Positions 58,758 through 64,000 of a stretch of 64,000 nt of DNA are shown here, in pieces (position 1 is the stretch's first letter; each line of letters starts with the position of its first letter). The translations under genes and the position numbers were made by a program. The notes below the pieces were generated by a model. The model was not told the DNA's origin. It did no database searches and worked only from the letters and a program-made list of their open reading frames with translations. This DNA is from Catellatospora citrea. GTDB taxonomy: Bacteria > Actinomycetota > Actinomycetes > Mycobacteriales > Micromonosporaceae. The stretch spans positions 6,448,001 through 6,512,000 of the forward strand of contig NZ_RAPR01000001.1 in NCBI RefSeq assembly GCF_003610235.1. Reading direction: 5' to 3'.

Positions 58758-58816
58758 GACTTGCCTGGCACCTGGGCGAAAGCGGGCTCAAGATACGCCC
58801 AGGTGCCAGGCAAGTC
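58758..58816. repeat. Long 21-bp-arm hairpin between convergent genes
   Basis: GACTTGCCTGGCACCTGGGC plus one base (58758-58778) pairs perfectly with the inverted copy at 58796-58816, around a 17-base loop. It lies 16 bases after the iminopeptidase stop and 23 bases before the stop of the BtrH-like gene, fitting a bidirectional terminator. No second copy was found in the window. Confidence 0.85.
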
Positions 58817-58839
58817 GGTTGATCGAGGGGCGTGGTGCG

Positions 58840-59979
58840 TCAGGCCCGGGTGAGGTGGGCGGTGGCGGTGCGTTCGGTGGTGAGGGCGGTGTCGACGAGG
58901 TCGGCGGCGTGGTCGCACCAGGCGCGCAGGTCGTCGTCGGGGGCGGCGGCCGTGGCGTGGGCGGCCAGGGCCGACCAGGTCTGGCCGGATTCGCGGAACA
59001 GTGGTGCCGCCTCGGCGAGCGCCGGGGTGGCGAGCAGATCGGCGGCCTGGTCGAGGAAGTCGGCGTAGAGCGGGCGGGTCGCGCCGGGAGCGGTGTACTC
59101 CCGTTCCAGGCATTCGGCCAGGCGGCGCATGGCGTGCTCGTGTCCGACGGGATCGCCGAACCGTCGCGCCCAGCCCTTGCGGGTGCGCCCGTCGCGCAGC
59201 TCGGCGGCGAACTTGGCCATACCGGAGAAGCCGAAGTTGACGTCGAAGCTGTTGCCCAGCACCGGCCCGGTCAGGTGCGCCACCGTCGTGGCCAGCGCGC
59301 CGCGGACGGCGGCGGGTAGGTCCACGCCGGACAGGCCACGGGAACCGGCCGAAACGTCGGCGGCGGGCTGCATCGTGAGCAGGGAGTGGCGGCCCTGGCG
59401 GTGCGCGGCCCAGGCCGTGCCGAAGTCCGGGGCGGGCATCGTGGCGACGCCGTGTGGCGGGTCGAGGATGGTGAGCACGTCGCCGTCGCGTGCGGTGACC
59501 AGCACGGTGTACGGCTCCGCGGCCGAGAACGGCGGGCTCTGCTGCCACGGCAGCCTGCCCCGGTCGACCAGGCACAAGGCGGGCACACCGGTGTCGAGGG
59601 CGGCGCGCAGCCGGTCGAGTGCGGCTTTCGTCGTGGTGCCGTGGGTCTGCCGGTAGGCCAGGCCGAGCCGATCGAGCACGGCGGGCGCCCAGGGCTGCGG
59701 GTGATGCTGGGCGACGATGGTGAGCAGCGGGTGCGGCACGGCGTCGTACTCGAAGACGGCGTACATGAAGCCGATGCCGCCGCCCAGTCCACAGACCATG
59801 GCCTCGGACAGCGGCTGCCCGGCGGCGGCGAGCAAACGTCCGACCAGCACGGACTCGCGGTGCTGTCCGGCGGTGGTGACGACGGGCCCGGCGAGGTGGC
59901 GGGCGGCGGTGGTGTAGCTCTCGCCGAAGCGCTCCATGCGCTCCCGGACGAGTTTCTTGAAGTTCCTGCGTGCAGTCAT
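58840..59979 (-). CDS. BtrH-like N-terminal domain/DUF4872 protein
   Basis: A 379-residue protein. RRNFKKLVRERMERFGESYTTAARHL at the start and the Cys in AMVCGLGGGIGFMYAVFEY fit the BtrH_N type, a C39-peptidase-like fold known from butirosin synthesis where BtrH transfers an acyl side chain to an aminoglycoside. The middle (LDPPHGVATMPAPDFG) and C-terminal halves match the layout of the DUF4872 domain. No carrier protein or aminoglycoside gene is nearby, so this is a stand-alone member of unknown role. GGAGGAC precedes the ATG. Confidence 0.78.
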   Translation of the reverse strand: MTARRNFKKLVRERMERFGESYTTAARHLAGPVVTTAGQHRESVLVGRLLAAAGQPLSEAMVCGLGGGIGFMYAVFEYDAVPHPLLTIVAQHHPQPWAPAVLDRLGLAYRQTHGTTTKAALDRLRAALDTGVPALCLVDRGRLPWQQSPPFSAAEPYTVLVTARDGDVLTILDPPHGVATMPAPDFGTAWAAHRQGRHSLLTMQPAADVSAGSRGLSGVDLPAAVRGALATTVAHLTGPVLGNSFDVNFGFSGMAKFAAELRDGRTRKGWARRFGDPVGHEHAMRRLAECLEREYTAPGATRPLYADFLDQAADLLATPALAEAAPLFRESGQTWSALAAHATAAAPDDDLRAWCDHAADLVDTALTTERTATAHLTRA

Positions 59980-60197
59980 GACGGCGTCCTCCGCGACGGC
60001 GCTGCGCCCCTCCCACGCCGGTGACGCGTCCGTCGCTGAAGAGGGTTTCCAGCTGCACAGGCGGTCCCGCCCGCGATGAGATGGTCACCTTCGCCCCCGC
60101 GTCGCCGGTGCGCGTGGGGCGCCGGTCTGGAGGTATGGCGTACGGGCACGCCGCAGGCATCGTAACCCCTGGACAGGCCGGAGACGAGACTGGTAGC

Positions 60198-60216
60198 GTA
60201 ACGCGCGTTACGTAAC
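60198..60216. promoter_or_regulatory. TetR operator with two overlapping palindromes
   Basis: GTAACGCGCGTTAC (60198-60211) and GTTACGTAAC (60207-60216) are both perfect palindromes and overlap by five bases. TAGCGT (60194-60199) is a possible -10 box next to them. The TetR gene starts 25 bases downstream. Confidence 0.75.
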
Positions 60217-60240
60217 ACTCGTGATGCAAAAGAGGTGCGG

Positions 60241-60828
60241 ATGCCGCGGCAGGTGGATCACGACGAGCGTCGCGAGCAGCTGTCCGCCGCCGTGTGGCAG
60301 GTGGTCAGCGAGCACGGGCTCGACGGGCTCACCCTGCGCGCGGTCGGCGACGCCGCCGGCTGCACCACGGGCCGCGTGGCGCACTACTTCCGCGACAAGA
60401 ACGCGCTGCTCACCCACGCCCGCGACGTCATGCACCGGCGCATGGTCGCGCGGATCGACGCGCTCGGCGACTTCGCCGGCCCGCGCGAGCGGTTGCGGGC
60501 CGTGCTGCAGGAGGGCGTGCCGCTCGACGAGGAGCGGCGGCTGACCTCGACCGTCTGGGCCTACTTCCTGATGGCGGCGCGCACCGACCCGGTGCTGCTG
60601 GCCGAGCACGTGGTCCGGCACGAGTCGTGGATCCGGCGGGTGACCGGGCTGCTGCGTGACGCGTACGCCGTACCCCCGGACGATCTGGAACTGCGGGCCC
60701 GCAACCTGGTCGCCCTGCTGGAGGGGTTGGCGCTGTGCGGGGTGGCCACGCCCGAGCTGTATCCGCCCGACCTGCTGGTCCGGGCCGTCGACAACCAACT
60801 CGAACTGCTGCTGGGAGCGAAAGAATGA
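60241..60828 (+). CDS. TetR family regulator (BetI-like)
   Basis: A 195-residue TetR protein. VWQVVSEHGLDGLTLRAVGDAAGCTTGRVAHYFRDKNALL is the helix-turn-helix with the BetI-type CTTGRVAHYF second helix. The C-terminal domain is also of the BetI/TetR_C_6 type. The start is ATG 60241 (a GTG two codons earlier is possible). Its stop overlaps the start of an acetyltransferase gene (ATGA), so both belong to one operon under the palindromic operator. The ligand is unknown. Confidence 0.9.
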   Translation: MPRQVDHDERREQLSAAVWQVVSEHGLDGLTLRAVGDAAGCTTGRVAHYFRDKNALLTHARDVMHRRMVARIDALGDFAGPRERLRAVLQEGVPLDEERRLTSTVWAYFLMAARTDPVLLAEHVVRHESWIRRVTGLLRDAYAVPPDDLELRARNLVALLEGLALCGVATPELYPPDLLVRAVDNQLELLLGAKE

Positions 60829-61292
60829 GCACGGAGGCCGCCACCATGGAGATCATCGAGGTGTCGCCGGCGGATCCGCGGCTGGCACCACTGGTCGGCG
60901 CGATGCGGGTGGAGCTGGACGCGCTCTACCCCGAGGAGATCGACTTCGAGCACCCGACCGTCAAGGAGGCGGCCCGGTTCCTGCTCGTGCTCGCGGGCGG
61001 CGCGGCGATCGGGTGCTGCGCGGTGCAGCCGCTCGACGGCGGTGAGGCGGAGCTCAAGCGCATGTACGTCGACCCGGCCTGGCGCGGTCGGGGCATCGCC
61101 CGGCGGTTGATGCCGGAGGCCGAGGCTTTGGCGGTCCGGGTCGGCGCGAGCCGGTTCAAGCTGGAGACGGGCGTCCGCCAGCCCGAGGCGATCGCGGTGT
61201 ACGAGCGGGCCGGCTTCACCCGCATCCCCAACTACCCGCCGTACGACCGGTGGGAGATGAGCGTCTGCTACGCCAAGCCGCTGCTGCCCTGA
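60825..61292 (+). CDS. GNAT family N-acetyltransferase
   Basis: A 155-residue acetyltransferase. LKRMYVDPAWRGRGIARRLM is the acetyl-CoA loop (RGRGIA), and AVYERAGFTRIPNYPPY is the characteristic C-terminal strand. LKLETG before it is typical of MarR-linked and similar small GNAT proteins. It starts at ATG 60825, overlapping the TetR stop; GGAG lies upstream. As the only partner of this TetR gene it is the likely target and may modify a toxic amine. A family A hairpin follows. Confidence 0.9.
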   Translation: MSTEAATMEIIEVSPADPRLAPLVGAMRVELDALYPEEIDFEHPTVKEAARFLLVLAGGAAIGCCAVQPLDGGEAELKRMYVDPAWRGRGIARRLMPEAEALAVRVGASRFKLETGVRQPEAIAVYERAGFTRIPNYPPYDRWEMSVCYAKPLLP

Positions 61293-61311
61293 TCAGCGCC
61301 GTCCGGCGTTA

Positions 61312-61357
61312 GGAAGGGCACCTTCTACAACGCATAGCGTTAAGAAGGTGCCCTTCC
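61312..61357. repeat. Palindromic repeat family A, copy 5 (bidirectional terminator)
   Basis: GGAAGGGCACCTTC (61312-61325) and GAAGGTGCCCTTCC (61344-61357) are perfect 14-bp arms. It lies between the convergent acetyltransferase and hypothetical protein genes. Confidence 0.9.
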
Positions 61358-61385
61358 TTCGTGCCGGAGGTGCGCTGCCGCAGGG

Positions 61386-62207
61386 TCAGGCGGGGCAGGG
61401 TTCCGGGGCGTGGCCGGCGGAGCGTTCCTGGGCGGGTAGGCCGATGTGGGCGGCTACGACGCGTTCGGGGACGCCGTCGGCGAGGCTGTCGGCCAGGGCG
61501 CGTTCGCGTACGGCGAGCAGGCGTTCGGTGTTGTGCTCCAGGACGCGGTCGAGCAGGGTCAGCTGGGCCAGCAGGCCGCTGTCGGCATCGGACGGCGGGC
61601 TCGCCGCCGCGGCGGCCAGCGCCGAACAGACCTCGTCGGCGGTCACCCCGCCCAGCGCGGCCACGTCGCGCAGGTCCCAGCCGTGGTGGTGCACCAGGAT
61701 CGCGGCGAACAGGATGCGCGAGGCCTCGTTGGCGGCACGGTAGCCGTCGACGAAACGCAGCCAGTGCGCGCAGTGGGCGAGCCGCTCGGTGGGCTCGTCG
61801 GGCAGGTTCAGCTCGACCGGGGCAGCCGGGAGCAGCCGCAGCGCCTGGTCGTACGCCAGGGACAGCAGCTCGCGCAGCTGCACCGCCACCTGCTGGCGCT
61901 CGGCGAGGTCGTGCTCGGTGCCGCCGTCGGCGGTCAGCCCGGTCCACTCCAGAATGACCGCGGCGCGCGGGGCGCAGGCGCGGTGGCCGCAGATGACCTC
62001 GGCGACGTCGGCGGCGGTCCACCGCTCGCGGTGCACCAGGGACAGCGCGGCCTGGTCACGGGCGACGAGGGCGCGGCGGTACTTGTGGCGCAGGTCCATG
62101 GTGAGGGTGCACACGTCCAGCGCGCCGCGGGCGATCTCCTGATGCTCCAGCAGCGCGATCTGCCGGCTGAGTTCCGGCACGCTGATATCGGCGATCGGGT
62201 TCGTCAT
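61386..62207 (-). CDS. Conserved-style hypothetical protein
   Basis: A 273-residue protein without signal peptide or membrane span. It is mostly helical, with Leu/Ala-rich segments, a Cys-His segment (VICGHRACAPR), a His-rich stretch (LVHHHGWDLRD) and a segment, RDVAALGGVTADEVCSALAAAAA, that looks like a helix-turn-helix. I recognise no family. The start codon at 62207 is ATG. The neighbour downstream on the other strand is a TetR/acetyltransferase operon; upstream is a family B repeat and the ArsR gene. Confidence 0.7.
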   Translation of the reverse strand: MTNPIADISVPELSRQIALLEHQEIARGALDVCTLTMDLRHKYRRALVARDQAALSLVHRERWTAADVAEVICGHRACAPRAAVILEWTGLTADGGTEHDLAERQQVAVQLRELLSLAYDQALRLLPAAPVELNLPDEPTERLAHCAHWLRFVDGYRAANEASRILFAAILVHHHGWDLRDVAALGGVTADEVCSALAAAAASPPSDADSGLLAQLTLLDRVLEHNTERLLAVRERALADSLADGVPERVVAAHIGLPAQERSAGHAPEPCPA

Positions 62208-62327
62208 GACCTCGACGCTAACGCTGCGTGTCCGCCACTTCTACGTACTGCTGATCTTTTGTGTGGTTTCTGACTTCCGGCCGGTCCGCGCCCCCACCGA
62301 AAGTCACGTCTGCCCGATTCCCCCTTG

Positions 62328-62393
62328 CCGCAACTCTTAAAGAGTTGCGGCCTCGAACCATGCGTGAGGCCGCAAGACTTCAAGAGTTGCGCC
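62328..62393. repeat. Family B palindromic element, intact copy
   Basis: Three hairpins in a row: CCGCAACTCT/AGAGTTGCGG (62328-62350), GGCCTC/GAGGCC (62349-62371), and an imperfect CGCAAGACTT/AAGAGTTGCG (62371-62391). The whole is related to the element split by the IS at 54365-55453. It lies in the divergent gap between the hypothetical gene and the ArsR gene. The gap 62208-62454 holds nothing else except the ArsR promoter. Confidence 0.75.
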
Positions 62394-62418
62394 AGGGGTG
62401 CGGTGACCAGGTGGCGGC

Positions 62419-62448
62419 TTGACAAAAAAATTTGTCGGTAGCAGGATA
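62419..62448 (+). promoter_or_regulatory. ArsR promoter with overlapping operator
   Basis: TTGACA (62419-62424) is a consensus -35 box. CAGGAT (62442-62447) follows after 17 bases as the -10 box, seven bases before ATG 62455, so the message is leaderless. GACAAA-AAAA-TTTGTC (62421-62436) is a palindrome on the -35 box, likely the ArsR operator. Confidence 0.75.
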
Positions 62449-62454
62449 CGGGGC

Positions 62455-63051
62455 ATGTTCGATGTGGCGGTGATCGACGACCCGGCTGCGGCCGAGGCCT
62501 CGCTGGACCCGATCCGGGCCCGGCTGCTGGCCGCGCTGGTCGAGCCCGGCTCGGCGACCTCGCTGGCGGCCAGGGTCGGCCAGCCCCGGCAGAAGGTCAA
62601 CTACCACTTGCGGGAGCTGGAACGGCACGGGCTGATCGAGCTGGTCGAGGAGCGGCGCAAGGGCAACGTCACCGAGCGCGTGCTCCAGGCCACCGCCGCG
62701 TCCTACGTCATCTCGCCGATCGCGCTGTCGGCGGTGCAGCCCGATCCGGGCCGCGCCCCCGACCGGCTGTCCGCGCGCTGGCTGCTGGCGCTGGCCGCGC
62801 GGCTCGTGCGCGACATCGGCGAGCTGCTCACCGGCGCGGCCCGGGCGAACAAGCGGCTGGCCACGTTCGCCATGGACGGGACGGTGCGGTTCGCGAGCCC
62901 GGCGCAGCGGTCCGCGTTCGCCGAGGAGCTGGCCGGTGCGGTGACCGCGCTGGTGAGCAAGTATCACGACGAGCAGGCCGAGGGCGGGCGCGAGCACCGG
63001 ATCATCATCGCCGTGCACCCCAGCGTGACGCGCCAGGTCGAGGAGGGCTGA
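62455..63051 (+). CDS. ArsR family transcriptional regulator
   Basis: A 198-residue regulator. The winged helix (residues 15-75) has DPIRARLLAALVEPGSATSLAARVGQPRQKVNYHLRELERHGL and the wing ELVEERRKGNVTERVL. The C-terminal extension is longer than in metal-sensing ArsR proteins and lacks their Cys motif, so it senses something else. Such ArsR genes are commonly paired with AHSA1-type genes, as here: the next gene starts two bases after the stop. The ATG at 62455 follows a leaderless promoter; an in-frame TTG upstream lies inside the -35 box and is rejected. Confidence 0.9.
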   Translation: MFDVAVIDDPAAAEASLDPIRARLLAALVEPGSATSLAARVGQPRQKVNYHLRELERHGLIELVEERRKGNVTERVLQATAASYVISPIALSAVQPDPGRAPDRLSARWLLALAARLVRDIGELLTGAARANKRLATFAMDGTVRFASPAQRSAFAEELAGAVTALVSKYHDEQAEGGREHRIIIAVHPSVTRQVEEG

Positions 63052-63052
63052 C

Positions 63053-63796
63053 GTGGGCAAGGACTTCGAGATCACCGAGGAACTTCCGGTCGATGCCACG
63101 CCGGAACAGGTCTGGGAGGCCATCGCGACCGGTCCCGGCATCGACTCCTGGTTCATGGGCCGCAACGAGGTGACGCCCGGTCCGGGTGGCACGGTGCGGA
63201 CGGCGTTCGGGGGGTACGCCCCGACACTGCCGATCACCGCGTGGGAGCCCGGACACCGCCTGGCGTACGGCGAGGCGCCCGCCCCGGACGGCAGGTTCGT
63301 GGCGTACGAGTTCCTCATCGAGGGCCGCGCCGGCGGTAGCGCCGTGGTGCGCACGGTGACCAGCGGCTTCCTGCCCGGCGACGACTGGGCCGACGAGTTC
63401 GAGGCGATGGGCCTGGGCCTGGCCCTGTTCCACCGGACCCTCGCCGAATACCTGACCTGGTTCCGCGGCCGCACCGCCGTCCCGGTGACCGTGTTCGGCC
63501 CGCCGATCGGCGACTGGCCGCACGCCTGGCGGCTGCTGCACGGCGCGCTCGGCCTGCCGGATGCGCCGCGACCCGGCGACGTGGCCACGTTCACCGTCGA
63601 CGGCGTCGCCCGCACCGGCGAGGTCTTCCACGTCAGCATCCAGACCCTGGCCCTGCGCACGCCGGACGCGCTGTACCGGTTCGTGCGCGGCTTCACCGGC
63701 TCGCTGGTCGCGATGCACCACCTGTTCACCCCCACCGACGAATCCGCCGCCTGGCAGTCCTGGTTGGACACCCTCTATGCACAGGACCCGGCGTGA
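63053..63796 (+). CDS. SRPBCC/AHSA1 domain protein
   Basis: A 247-residue protein with an AHSA1-type SRPBCC fold: ITEELPVDATPEQVWEAIATGPGIDSWF at the start, and TAWEPGHRLAYGEA. The second half (residues 135-247) is a weaker duplicate of the fold, so the protein probably has two domains. Members bind hydrophobic ligands. It is cotranscribed with the ArsR gene (one base apart), a pairing that is common in actinomycetes, and is followed by a hydrolase gene with its own ribosome binding site. Confidence 0.88.
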   Translation: MGKDFEITEELPVDATPEQVWEAIATGPGIDSWFMGRNEVTPGPGGTVRTAFGGYAPTLPITAWEPGHRLAYGEAPAPDGRFVAYEFLIEGRAGGSAVVRTVTSGFLPGDDWADEFEAMGLGLALFHRTLAEYLTWFRGRTAVPVTVFGPPIGDWPHAWRLLHGALGLPDAPRPGDVATFTVDGVARTGEVFHVSIQTLALRTPDALYRFVRGFTGSLVAMHHLFTPTDESAAWQSWLDTLYAQDPA

Positions 63797-63816
63797 CGGC
63801 AGACAAGGAGCACCCC

Positions 63817-64000
63817 ATGAACACCGTCGTCTCCGCGGACGGCACCGCGATCGCCTACAGCAAGGTCGGGCAGGGCCCGGCGGTCATCCTGGTCGACGGG
63901 GCCATGTGCTTCCGCGCCATGGGCCCGGCCGAGCCGCTGGCGAAGCTGCTGGCCGACGCCTACACCGTCTACACCTACGACCGGCGCGGCCGGGGCGGCA
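63817..64000 (+). CDS. Alpha/beta hydrolase, N-terminal part (cut by window end)
   Basis: Sixty-one codons before the window ends. TVVSADGTAIAYSKVGQGPAVILVDGAM is the typical start of an alpha/beta hydrolase, and VYTYDRRGRGG is the next strand and loop. AAGGAG at 63805-63810 fixes ATG 63817. It belongs to the ArsR/AHSA1 operon (20 bases after the previous stop). The catalytic residues lie beyond the window. Confidence 0.85.
   Translation, partial: MNTVVSADGTAIAYSKVGQGPAVILVDGAMCFRAMGPAEPLAKLLADAYTVYTYDRRGRGG

Noticed and set aside
62419..62454. TTG at 62419 as start of the ArsR gene
   Set aside because: It lies inside the -35 box and operator. ATG 62455 has a well-placed -10 box and matches the family start.
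1..64000. tRNA, rRNA, CRISPR array, prophage or attachment site
   Set aside because: No cloverleaf-like tRNA ends, regularly spaced direct repeats, integrase gene or phage genes were seen. A tRNAscan and CRISPR search would settle this.

Overview
The window is very GC-rich, densely coding DNA with strong G/C bias at third codon positions. It carries RbpA, a mycothiol-dependent maleylpyruvate isomerase-like protein, an Eis-type acetyltransferase and many genes that appear to be leaderless (a -10 box 6-9 nt before ATG/GTG). This fits an actinomycete, most likely of the Micromonosporaceae; the family is an inference from gene content and repeats, not a proven placement. No rRNA, tRNA, CRISPR array, phage or replication origin was recognised. 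The genes look like ordinary chromosome arm or accessory content, with one intact insertion sequence.

Layout. 1-6.4 kb: end of an aldo/keto reductase gene, rbpA with its terminator, an acetyltransferase, a secreted coiled-coil protein with a peptidase-like C-terminus, a striking ECF sigma factor fused to a zinc-finger anti-sigma-like segment, a membrane span and an extracytoplasmic CAP domain, a VapBC-like toxin-antitoxin pair and a TauE exporter. 6.4-16.8 kb: CGNR regulator/EamA transporter divergent pair, secreted esterase/TetR/hydrolase cluster with two operators, a diguanylate cyclase, and a glycosidase-like membrane protein with about seven C-terminal helices. 16.8-29.4 kb: Eis-type acetyltransferase, N-formylglutamate amidohydrolase, Nudix, sulfatase, a ClpX paralogue divergent from an unusually long TetR protein, a translationally coupled pair of dynamin-like GTPases, a DosS-like tandem-GAF protein without a kinase, and a secreted glycerophosphodiesterase. 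29.6-44.1 kb: DinB protein, a secreted protein of four beta-gamma crystallin domains, a TetR/membrane pair, two VOC proteins, an orphan amino-acid binding lipoprotein coupled to a membrane protein, a GGR-type flavoprotein, an SPFH protein, lipoproteins, an L,D-transpeptidase and a phosphotransferase.

44.2-54.3 kb is a self-contained carbohydrate-use locus. A secreted GH95-like glycosidase is divergent from a tightly coupled operon of binding lipoprotein, two permeases, an intracellular six-hairpin glycosidase and a FadR-type GntR regulator. The shared 438-bp control region holds two good promoters and four copies of an ACATCSGATGT-like site, so the regulator probably controls both arms. The locus is followed by an intact 1,023-bp IS5-family element (54376-55398) that has inserted into a palindromic repeat. 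55.5-64 kb holds a BASS transporter, a DJ-1 family protein, MarR/proline iminopeptidase, a BtrH-like protein, TetR/acetyltransferase, an unknown protein, and an ArsR/AHSA1 pair leading into a truncated hydrolase gene.

A second layer is formed by long intergenic hairpins. One 46-bp family (GGAAGGGCACCTTC arms) occurs five times, four of them between convergent genes, where it can act as a two-way terminator. At least five other hairpin families occur once or twice, all in gaps between genes.
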